Origin: Haliotis asinina | Lineage: Eukaryota; Mollusca; Gastropoda; Lepetellida; Haliotidae | Length of the DNA: 64,000 nucleotides | Direction: 5' to 3' | NCBI RefSeq assembly: GCF_037392515.1 | Contig: NC_090290.1 | Location: 20,349,753-20,413,752 of the forward strand | Shown: positions 12,501-20,584 of the stretch, piece by piece | Position numbering within the stretch: the first letter of the stretch is position 1 | How the letters are laid out: every line of letters starts with the position of its first letter | Position numbers and translations under genes: made by a program | Notes under the pieces: model-generated | Told to the model about the DNA's origin: nothing | The model's input: the letters and a program-made list of their open reading frames with translations, nothing else | Database searches by the model: none

Positions 12501-15500
12501 TGTATCACTCACAGGTACTATCTCACCTGTATCACAGGTACTATCTCACCTGTATCACTCACAGGTACTATCTCACCTGTATCACTCACAGGTAATATCT
12601 CACCTGTATCACTCACATGTACTATCTCACCTGTATCACTCACAGGTACTATCTCACCTGTATCACTCACAGGTAATATCTCACATGTATCACTCACAGG
12701 TAATATCTCATCTGTATCATCACAGGTACTATCTCACCTGTATCACTCATAGGTAATATCTCACCTGTATCACTCATAGGTACTATCTCACCTGTATCAC
12801 TCACAGGTAATATCTCACCTGCATCACTCACAGGTAATATCTCATCTGTATCATCACAGGTACTATCTCACCTGTATCACTCATAGGTACTATCTCACCT
12901 GTATCACTCACAGGTACTATCTCACCTGTATCACTCACAGGTAATATCTCATCTGTATCATCACAGGTACTATCTCACCTGTATCACTCACATGCAATAT
13001 CTCACCTGAATCACAGATACTATATCACCTGTACTTAATGAGTAAATAAGGTTTTATGCCTATCTTACCAATATTCCAGCAATACCAGAATTAGGTTTAC
13101 TCTCTTTACTCACTGTTATGCTACCTCCCCCCTGTACTTTGTGACATCATTTTCTTTTCCAGCGCCACCAAGTGAGGAGAATCTGTTGCAGAACACATTG
13201 TGGCCGGAGACACAGAAACTGTACGGACATGGATACGAGATCTTTGCGTTGGCCAGCAACCCAGCAGGAACAATAGTCGCTACAGCATGCAAGGTATGGG
13301 AGATGCCCAGATGTCAAGATGGCACTTTAATATTGGAGATTAACCTCATATAATGCCAGGTTTATGAAATTCTTATGCATGCAGTATTAAAGTTAATAAT
13401 AATTCAGATGTGTGTGTGTGTATGAATATTTTCTGCAGTCGTTTATCTACTGTTCCCCATCATCTGACTTGTGAAGACCGGGGTTAGAATTGATCTTCAG
13501 TTACCCATGCTTATAATAAGAGGAGACTGATGGGACTTGGTGGTCAGGCTCGCTGACTTGGATGACACATGTCATAGTATCCCTTTTGTGTAGATCAAGG
13601 CTCATGCTGTTGATCACTGGATTGTCTGGTCAAAACTAGGTTATTTTAAGACTGCAAGAATGTTGCTGTAATATTACTGAGTGTGGCTTAAAACTAAACT
13701 CACTCACTCTATGAGAACTGTACAGCTACAATCTTGTCTAGGCCTCTAAAGCTGAGTTTGCCAACATCCTGCTGTGGGACACATCCACATGGAGACAGAT
13801 CGCTTCACTAGAGGGCGCCACACTTACAGTCACCCAGTTGGCATTCTCACACAGTGGGCAGTACCTGCTTGCTGTGTCTCGAGATCGGACCTGGTCACTG
13901 TATCAACAAACAGGTAGGTGAAGCCTCTACACACTGCTCTTTGTTTTGGGGAGGGGTAAGAACCTGTCTCTGTGTTCTCGGTAGGGGCTAGAGTGATGAT
14001 TCCTTTTTATGGAACGGTTTACAGTGGGAGACAAAGAGGCGTCGTCCCAGAATGCCAGCACCTTTTGTTTTAGGTAGACAAAGCAGTGAAGCATGCTAAC
14101 TGGAGGACAATATGGGATTACGGGGCCCATTTTCTAACCTTGTGAGAGCGAAATTCAGAAAGTGAGAGAGAGCTCAAAGTGCATTTCAGTGTTTCATGAT
14201 GATATATTGTAATAAATGAGGAAATACAACTCACTCTGGGATATATATAAGATCATCGTACTGTTACTCTATCATATCATAATGGCTAATGTTCTATTTA
14301 ATGTACAGCTTATTGCAAACAGAAGAGGTGGTCGAGGTTTAACAGTGGCTACAAAGTCCACATCAAAAGTAGACAATAAATTAGCATCCACTGGACATAC
14401 TCAACAGCAGAATGCACCACAACTGTCAATACAAAATACAATCTTGTGACTAAGTTAGAACAGTCTCTTAACCATCCTGCATGTATGATACCAAAATTGC
14501 CATAGAAAGTTTTCCTTCTGATGTCAAACAGATGGTGAGACAAAATGCCACACCTTATTAGTACAAGAACCACCCATTACTAACCCCTACATGTAGATTT
14601 TATGTTCAAAGTTGACACAACCCACTTACATTAAATGGCTAAGGAAGGATTACATCAATTACTGATTGTTTTGGAAAGGGTTAAATTGAGGGACTCATGT
14701 TATACGGAGGGATTACATCAATTACTGATTGTTTTGGAAGGGGTTCAATTGAGGGACTCATGTTCTAGGGAGAGATTACATCAATTACTGATTGTTTTGG
14801 AAGGGGTTAAATTGATGGCCCCATGTTCTAGGGAGGGATTACATTGATTGTTGATTGTTTTGGAAGGGGTTAAATTGATGGCCTCATGTTCTAGGGAGGG
14901 ATTACATTGATTGTTGATTGTTTTGGAAGGGGTTAAATTGATGGCCTCATGTTCTAGGGAGGGATTACATTGATTGTTGATTGTTTTGGAAGGGGTTAAA
15001 TTGATGGCCCCATGTTCTAGGGAGGGATTACATCGATTGTTGATTGTTTTGGAAGGGGTTAAATTGATGGCCTCATGTTCTAGGGAGGGATTACATTGAT
15101 TGTTGATTGTTTTGGAAGGGGTTAAATTGATGGCCTCATGTTCTAGGGAGGGATTACATTGATTGTTGATTGTTTTGGAAGGGGTTAAATTGATGGCCCC
15201 ATGTTCTAGGGAGGGATTACATCGATTGTTGATTGTTTTGGAAGGGGTTAAATTAATGGCCCCATGTTCTACGAAGGGGTTACACTGATGAGCTTGCCTT
15301 GGTAGGGGTTAGACTGAGATCTTAGCCTAGGAGAGATGTCAGATTCACAGCTAAGTATTCATGGGCAGGGTTAGTTCAATGATCCCTTGTGAGGTTTTGG
15401 GGTCAAGGTAAACCGTTTGTTCTGTGTTATTAGGTCATTGTTTTCGTATTCTCGGGAGAGGAAAGACCAACTGATTCTCCCCTTTTTTCATATCAAAGTT

Positions 15501-15624
15501 GTAACTTGCTATGTAGTATTTAATGACAATATTTGCATTTTTTGAAAGTTACAACTATCATATTAATGTCACACATGGTTTAAAAGTCAATGAGACATGC
15601 GGAAGATATAGTGTCAGTGTTGTT

Positions 15625-15665
<41 letters not shown>

Positions 15666-18447
15666 TGTCGTCGTCGTTGTCATCATCATCATCATCATCG
15701 TCATCATCATCGTCATCATCATCATCATCATCATCATCATTCAGATAACTGCTTTCATATTCCATCATGTATTTCTGTAGGTGAGACGTGGGAGCGAGTC
15801 ATCAGTGTGGACAAGAAGAGGTCACATTCCCGCATCATATGGGCATGTTGCTGGACACACGATGACCAGTACTACATCACAGTGTCCAGGGACAAGAAGG
15901 TAGTCAGCTCAAGTATAGTTAGTGCTGGAGTGATTGATAGAAAAATTGGTCAGTCTATTGATCTAACTTGTGTTAGCAATTATCAATGTCTAATAGATAT
16001 TCATAACAAGTGAAATATCAAATTGAATTTTAAAAAGTATGTTTGTTATTGTTAAGTTTCTAAATCAAGACACAAACTGCTATATCCTAATTCGTAAAAC
16101 TGCAATATTAACAAACATACCAGTACCTGGGTGACAATCTCAATGAAGGTATCCTCGATCATCTTGATCATAGTATTAATCGGGGCCTGTTTTGTTTCAT
16201 TGTGTAATGTTATTTCTTCTCTAATGGGCATTCTGGAAGTTGAGTTGATGAAGAGTGATGACAATTTTTAAGGATATACAACTTCCTTTTTCTGCCCACG
16301 GTTGCCATAAAAGGCGACTATGCTTGTCATAAGAGGCAACTGGTGGGACTAGGTGGTCAGGCTCGCTGACTTGGTTGACACGTCATCACCGGATTGTCTG
16401 GTCCAAACTCGATTATTTACAGACAGCCGCCATGTAACTGGAATATTGATGAGTGGTGTGAAACTAAACTCACTCACTCATTCTTTTTTTCTGTAAAGGC
16501 GATGTTTTGACATAGATTCTAAACATTGTTATCAAGTAAGTGTGCTGTTATTGTCCATATTGGTCACATGGTGAGGTTTATGATTGGTCTGCATATTGTG
16601 AGGAATAACTTGTGCTATCTATGCCCTGATCACATGCATGCTGCTTCTTATGATAATCAAAATATATAAACGAGTAGTTTTCTTCTAAGGTGAATGCGTA
16701 AAGCATGGTTAGCTTGGAAGGGCCTCATATTTAGAGGGTCAGTTTCTATGCATATTTTTGTGAAGCCTGAACACCTGGTGTTATTCGCAGGCCATGATGT
16801 GGTCAGTGTCCAGTGTGACTGGGGATACTCCTGCAGCTGAAGCAGTGTCCAGGCTTGACCTATCCGATTCTGTGACAGCAGTGGACAGTGCACCTTGTTC
16901 TGTTGGAGGCCAGTAAGTGGGATAACAAAGAATCATTATCTGCAATTCTTTTATTAGATGCCAGGTCTGATAGTATTGACAAATGTTATACAACTAGTTC
17001 ACATTAAATTTAAGATTTTGTGGGTTGTCTCTTTTAGTTTAGTCTGTGCTTGTTTTTGTTTTTGTTTTTTTCAACTGAATTTTAGAACTTGGGAAGTACA
17101 AGGCTGAGAAACTTATGGATAACAATAATTTGGTATGGGGAATGGTTCGGTGCAGATTCTTGTACCCACTACTTGCAGTTCCGTGCTGTTATGTTGCACT
17201 GACAAAATACAGGAATTTGTTATCCACAAATCTATCAGTATTATCTATCCTACAGCTTGAAATTTTGCAAAGTCTGTCAACCATCTGTTTAGCATTTGGT
17301 GACCACGGTGAAGCAGCTTGACTTTAAACAAGATTCCGTCAGTCAGCATAGTGATATGGGCAAAAAATAAAATTTTAAATTTGAGGGTGAATCTGGGCTA
17401 TATTTGTTGTGTTCTGATCTGCAGGTACCTGTTTGCCATTGGTCTAGAGAGCGGCCAGATTCTTCTGTACCGGTGGTGTGCAAAGGACAGAAGCTGGACG
17501 TGCTGTCACACTCTCACACAATCGTATCCTTCTCAGAACACGAACACTACCTGTCAGTATGGACACATCTTTTGTAGCTACTTCCACCCTAGTGATCATA
17601 ATATAGACTGTGGCCATATCTTATGAAATTTGTATCTGTCCATTTGGCTTTAACATCATTTCCATAAAAAAATTTACCCGCTATATTTTTTTTCATTTAG
17701 ATTTTACTAGACAAACAAAGATGAGGAAACAGAAAATACCATAACGATTTATGCCAACAAGTTTTTTGAGGGTCTTTCGCTTTCACTGTTATTTAAGTAT
17801 TTTCTCAAAATTTAATCATTACTGATGGGACTTACATCACTGTCCTCTCATTGAGTCTGGTTTGTAAGGTGCATTCTGATTGGTTCTGCAGAGTGGCATA
17901 CAAAGTCAGATTTTAGCACATATATCCAGAGACTGCAGGAATGTTACAGAAGCTATGTAAAACTAGTCACACACTCAGTCTTCTACAAGTACTTGGGGTG
18001 GTGGGGTAGGCTAGAGCTTCAAGTGTTCGCTCATCTCACTGAAGACCCAGGTTCAATTCTCCATGTGAGTTCAATGTGCTAACTCACTGTATGAGTAACT
18101 GAATTGAATTTTAAAAAATGTATACAGCAGTGGGGTGTTCAATAAGGAAGTCAAAGGTAAAATAGGATTAAAATATTTCATTTGAAAATGTGAAGTTCTG
18201 GGTTGATAAATCCCTAAACCAAGTAATCCGTGGGACAGGACTTCTTTTATTTCAGTCACTTTTATCGTTTGATAATATTACTTCCCTAACAACCAGAAAT
18301 GCTCATCATCTAGCTGTGAAAAGACTGCGATTCCGTCCTCGACCTGGTCAAGCCGGATCATCAGAACCTGGCTCCTGGTTGCAGCTGGCCAGCTGTGGAC
18401 TGGATCATGCAGTAAAAGTGTACGATATTGATATAAGCAAATTATGA
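597..18447 (+). CDS. ELP2: Elongator complex protein 2 (WD40-repeat protein), complete
   Basis: ELP2 is the WD40 scaffold of the Elongator complex, which starts the xcm5U-type modification of tRNA wobble uridines. Twenty exons join in frame: 597-722, 1553-1646, 2265-2335, 3695-3857, 4485-4565, 6381-6445, 7652-7709, 8335-8499, 8964-9059, 9426-9526, 9844-9966, 10108-10263, 10642-10833, 12141-12300, 13163-13293, 13742-13913, 15781-15899, 16791-16912, 17425-17523, 18297-18447. They total 2445 nt, giving 814 aa (human about 826). WD-type blocks run along the whole protein: [11 protein letters not shown] (about 55), [152 protein letters not shown] and CGLDHAVKV at the C end. All match human ELP2 in order. 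All junctions are GT-AG; the exon-19 donor (gtatcc) is weak and the exon-7 acceptor could lie 3 nt later. Introns are rich in SINEs, MITEs and two minisatellites. The neighbour BARD1 is convergent. Confidence 0.97.
2053..2243 (+). mobile_element. SINE-like repeat (long family B), ELP2 intron 2
   Basis: It carries family-B body words: cataagaggcgac, ctcatgctgttgatca and gattatttgcag. It ends in a CTCACTCACTCACTC tail only about 20 bp before ELP2 exon 3. It is 5' truncated and diverged. Confidence 0.7.
2634..2790 (+). mobile_element. tRNA-headed SINE (family A), ELP2 intron 3
   Basis: A tRNA-like head carries a B-box-like GAGGTTCGATTCC. It is followed by the family word tgatgtcccctgtcatggta, then TATTGCTTGAATATTGCTAAAA and a short A/C-rich end. 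The strand is the sense strand of the tRNA-like part. It is a transposon, not a working tRNA gene. Confidence 0.75.
3073..3678. mobile_element. 606-bp TIR DNA transposon (MITE) ending 16 bp before ELP2 exon 4
   Basis: The termini are inverted copies: CAGTCTAAGTAAACTTA starts the left end and its reverse complement closes the right end. The similarity continues inward for about 110 bp; GTCAGGTAACCTTTGA is found inverted on both sides. No transposase frame is seen, so it is non-autonomous. The right terminus lies inside the branch-point/polypyrimidine region of the exon-4 acceptor. Confidence 0.85.
4030..4290. mobile_element. SINE-like repeat (family D), ELP2 intron 4
   Basis: The core includes cacttatatagcg and the word gggtacccatt(t/c)(c/a)ctgctgt. 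A second relative in ELP2 intron 6 (about 6455-6760) shares the second word. No ends could be fixed. Confidence 0.5.
4914..4992. repeat. Short inverted repeat in ELP2 intron 5
   Basis: The arms AGTCTCTGATTGGATA and TATCCAATCAGAGACT are perfect inverted copies around a spacer of about 45 bp. It could be a tiny MITE or a hairpin; no target duplication was recognised. Confidence 0.6.
5655..5930 (+). mobile_element. SINE-like repeat (family B) with duplicated head, ELP2 intron 5
   Basis: The head word gtgacccatgaaggtcca occurs twice, about 64 bp apart, before the body (aacccatgcttgcc, caggctcgctgacttggttg, ctcatgctgttgatcactgg). This indicates tandem duplication of the 5' head. It runs directly into the family-C repeat. 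Confidence 0.75.
5926..6100. mobile_element. Interspersed repeat (family C), partial
   Basis: It shares the words ctggg(g/t)atcatacarccatg, gctgcctgttaggygcaa and caaatgtgcc with the longer copy in BARD1 intron 6 (29340-29715). The family is not assigned. This copy has lost the part with the antisense tRNA-like end. Confidence 0.6.
6455..6760. mobile_element. SINE-like repeat (family D), ELP2 intron 6
   Basis: It is related to 4030-4290 through gggtacccattcactgctgt and nearby words, and it contains ctcaaagtgcta. The ends are unclear. The rest of intron 6 up to 7140 shows nothing else I can support. Confidence 0.45.
7141..7331 (+). mobile_element. SINE-like repeat (family B), ELP2 intron 6
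   Basis: The order is acccatgaagatccgg, gatcttcagtaacccacgct, a shortened body, then aaatattgctaagtgcagca and the tail aaactaaactgactcactca. It is an internally deleted copy. Confidence 0.7.
7405..7562 (-). mobile_element. tRNA-headed SINE (family A), reverse orientation
   Basis: It starts with GTGAGTGAGTGAG (the reverse of the CTCA tail), then ttatgccgctttt and aatattccagcaacatgac. It ends with an antisense tRNA-like head that includes ggaatcgaactcgggtcttc. It lies about 90 bp upstream of ELP2 exon 7. Confidence 0.8.
8065..8290 (+). mobile_element. SINE-like repeat (family B) abutting ELP2 exon 8
   Basis: It contains gtaagaggcgacaaatagg, gctgacttggttgacaca, gattatttacaaatc and aatattgctgaatgtggtg. 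An A/C-rich (ACAAACAA) tail reaches to about 45 bp before the exon-8 acceptor. Confidence 0.75.
10289..10405 (+). mobile_element. SINE-like repeat (family B) fragment, ELP2 intron 12
   Basis: A 5' truncated copy: ttgttgatcactgaattgtc, ttgtccagactcatttatg and atattactgagtgtgg. It overlaps the sequence just after the exon-12 donor. Confidence 0.6.
11131..11568. mobile_element. hAT-like MITE, ELP2 intron 13
   Basis: The ends GGATTCGTACAATATT and AGGGTTCGTACAGAATTT (right end, reverse strand) are imperfect inverted copies. The interior has AAAGCCTGGAA and AAAGCCTTGAAAGCC words, typical of a widespread non-autonomous animal repeat. The superfamily is a guess from these words, and no target duplication is confirmed. 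Confidence 0.55.
11572..12035 (+). mobile_element. SINE-like repeat (family B), split by a MITE
   Basis: The left part (11572-11631: gaattcatcttcagtgacct, gcttgtcttgagaggtgac) and the right part (11887-12035: aggtggcccggcttgttgac, gattatttaccgactg, tgctgagtgcaacatt) read continuously once the element at 11632-11886 is skipped. This gives an order of insertion. Confidence 0.75.
11632..11886. mobile_element. 255-bp MITE with GGSCCCG termini, nested in a SINE
   Basis: The left end GGGCCCGATTTCTCGAAA and the right end (reverse strand) GGCCCCGTTCTCTCGAAA are imperfect inverted repeats. They continue inward with AYAAACWTAAGT and ACTCAA words. It has no coding capacity and interrupts the SINE at 11572-12035. 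Confidence 0.8.
12281..13016 (+). repeat. 27-bp minisatellite made from the ELP2 exon-14 splice donor
   Basis: The last 20 bases of exon 14 plus the first bases of intron 14 form a unit (consensus gtamtatctcacctgtatca plus ctcacag). It repeats about 27 times beyond the exon edge. Units are mostly 27 bp, with a few of 26 or 23 bp. Most contain CAG|GTA at the same place, so the array is a ladder of candidate 5' splice sites at 12300, 12327, 12354 and so on. A few units have TAG|GTA or CATG instead. Reading on from exon 14, the frame stays open to 12464. Confidence 0.95.
13470..13712 (+). mobile_element. SINE-like repeat (family B), nearly full, before ELP2 exon 16
   Basis: The order is gaattgatcttcagttaccc, acccatgcttataataag, caggctcgctgacttgg, ctcatgctgttgatcactgg, aatattactgagtgtggctt and the tail aaactcactcactc. 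The tail ends about 30 bp before the exon-16 acceptor. Confidence 0.85.
14648..15285 (+). repeat. 63-bp minisatellite, ten units, ELP2 intron 16
   Basis: Units start at 14648 and recur every 63 bp exactly (14711, 14774, 14837 and on to 15215). Each holds gattacat, gattgttttggaaggggtta and catgttctaggga. Linked variants (ggcctc/ggcccc and cattgatt/catcgatt) show that units 4-6 and 7-9 repeat as a block of three, a 189-bp higher-order period. The array has no spacers and is not a CRISPR. The open frame through it only reflects the 3n unit length. Confidence 0.95.
15624..15740. repeat. (ATC)n microsatellite just upstream of ELP2 exon 17
   Basis: About 39 triplets of ATC with a few GTC interruptions. 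It ends 40 bp before the exon-17 start at 15781. It creates long isoleucine, methionine or aspartate frames that are not genes. Confidence 0.95.
16290..16483 (+). mobile_element. SINE-like repeat (family B), ELP2 intron 17
   Basis: It contains gcttgtcataagaggcaact, gtgggactaggtggtcaggc, gctgacttggttgacacg, gattatttacagacagccgc and the tail aaactcactcactcattc. It lacks part of the middle. Confidence 0.8.
17995..18085 (+). mobile_element. tRNA-headed SINE (family A) fragment, ELP2 intron 19
   Basis: A tRNA-like head: ggggtaggctagagcttcaa, ttcgctcatctcactgaaga, ccaggttcaattctccatg. The body is missing. The rest of intron 19 (17524-18296) shows nothing recognisable. Confidence 0.65.
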
Positions 18448-20584
18448 TGTGTGTGTCTGACACTACAACTGAGCTTCACAGACACAGAAGCAAGTGATTT
18501 TCTCTTGATAAGCTATTCATTACCATTCCTCCAGCTTGGGTGTGAATGAGGAGGAGGAGGAGGAGGAGGATGCAAGTGCAGACAAGTCTGGTGATGAGTC
18601 ATGTGACAAGATGCCAAGACGTCAAGGTTGCATCAGCTGTAAAGGGCTGTGATAAGTTAAGATTTGAGGGCAGAATGGAGGACCCTAAGGACTTCAAGTT
18701 CTTTATATTTTAGCTGCACTCAGCAATACTCAAGCTAACTGGCAGCAGATATAAAAGGCAAATAATAGAGATGACAGCTTCTTGTTTATTGTATGTCAAT
18801 GCGGCAGATATGATAGCGTGGTCAACCAGGTCAGTGAGCCTGTCCATCGATCTCGTTTGCTATGTCTTGCAAAAAGCATGGGTTGCTGAAGACCAATTCT
18901 AACCCAGATCTGCACGTTCATAAGGACCTAGCAACCAGTAGGTGCTTAAGAAGAATGAATCAGATCTGCGTTCCAGAAAAGGTGTAAATAAACATGGACT
19001 TATCAACCACTGTGTTGTCCAACTCAATCATTTTAGGGTTCTGTGATAGAGCCGCAAAGTGCAGAGGATATTAGCTGGAGACAGACAACCGTATTGATAG
19101 CATGTGACCTGACTGTTCATTGTTGACAAAAGACTCTTCATTTGCTGTTGGTGCAGTTTGGTGCTGACACTATTGACCACTGGCTGTTCAGCGCCATCTC
19201 TTGTGATACAGTCATCTACTGTATAAATGCACTAACTCACTAAATAGTGTAGAAAATATGGGAGGGATTCAAAAGTTTCGGTTTGAAACGATTTTCAGAA
19301 AGAACTATGCCAGAAACGTTTCATCTTGCACTTATAATACTTGCACTTCATCTTGTTTCATAAACAGCGAACACTGAACACTTAAATCACTGAGATATTG
19401 ATTTGGGGGGCTTGAAATAATTTTCAACCACCCAATCCCAAATTGAAATTTGTTTAGTTTCTGCTATTTAAGTCTGAACTTCTCCATAAGAGAAACATAT
19501 CAATCAATGCATATCACACACCAACTCTCTTACCTCATGTGTTTGATGGGCATTTTAGAAGTTGATGAACTATAAGAAAGGTTTGATACTTTATTGATAA
19601 CGTGTGGTACAGGTTGTTATACACCATTCCAGCAACTCTTCCTTAACAACAGCATAAGAACCTACACCAAAATAACACAGAGATGCCAACCGATTTTAGA
19701 GGAGTTACACTGATTTTCAAACACAAAATCTACTCTCCAATTTGTTTGAAAAACACTCTGATTTTTAGAAAATACAAATATGTTTTTAAATTTAGAATGT
19801 TTGAAAGAATGTTAGTAAATAGCCATTTGAATATATTCATTTGAATTAGGTAGTAGCTGGTTAAGTACGCCCAGAAATTGCATATTTCCAGCAGACTAAA
19901 TCTATTTTTGTAGGGCAGGCCCCCTCCAGACACCCACCATCAAAAGGGCCCCGATCTCCCTCTCACGTTTACCCCAAACTAGCACCTTCAGGGCTCAAGA
20001 GTTGCTTTGGGCAAGGCATGACTCCGCTTTCATTTGATTCAGGGTTGGCATCTCTGCATAATATAATGAAAAAGTTGTCATAAACTTCTTTATAATATGA
20101 TATATCATATTTTTTTTACCTCATTCAGTCAAAGTTCACTGACAATTCATCAAGTTTTCCATGCAAATAACAAGGCAAAAGCATGAAGAGATACGATTTA
20201 AGCTCGGTTTATGGATCAGTGGAGAGTGAGCATCTGATACATAATGTAATGAATCTATTGCAATACTTGCATATGGTGGCACTTGTTTGTTAGAAACTAC
20301 TCAATAAGAATCACTATACATTCGTTGCCATGATCAATAATTCCTGAACACAAATTATTACATAATTTCAGATATGTACGAAACTTTCAGATTCTTTTTC
20401 AGAAGAAGTCCTCCTTGGGGTACATATAAGATTTTTGTGTCTATAAAAAATCCCTAAGACAGTTGTAACTATTTTGATAATAAAATATTTACAAAACAAA
20501 AAACTTGTTTTTGTCTTGTGAGACCACCCTTATAGGGCCCCTCATGCCCCCTACAGCCAAGAGCAGGTGACTCTGGCCATCTAC
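18448..20584 (+). other. ELP2 3' UTR and intergenic flank
   Basis: After the ELP2 stop there is a (GAG)n stretch at 18548-18569 and a diverged reverse-oriented family-B repeat at about 18713-18930 (cagcaatactcaagc, gcatgggttgctgaag). A candidate polyadenylation signal AATAAA lies at 18987-18992. From 19000 to 20584 the sequence is AT-rich and no gene or clear repeat could be identified. A second AATAAA-containing stretch near 20480 could mark a longer UTR. Confidence 0.5.
18987..18992 (+). promoter_or_regulatory. Candidate ELP2 polyadenylation signal
   Basis: Canonical AATAAA, about 540 bases after the ELP2 stop codon. It is supported only by the hexamer and its position. Confidence 0.4.

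Noticed and set aside
12117-12756. Repeat-protein-like frames ([15 protein letters not shown] type)
   Set aside because: They read the 27-bp minisatellite. Only the exon-14 part (12141-12300) and perhaps one or two following units are ELP2 coding sequence.
14635-14847. 70-codon frame with a 21-residue repeat
   Set aside because: The unit is 63 bp, a multiple of three, so open frames are expected. It lies in an ELP2 intron and no splice sites fit.
14648-15285. Possible CRISPR-like array
   Set aside because: Units are head-to-tail without spacers, and the genome is animal.
15523-15780. Open frames of poly-Ile, poly-Met and poly-Asp
   Set aside because: They are translations of the (ATC)n microsatellite in ELP2 intron 16 on both strands.
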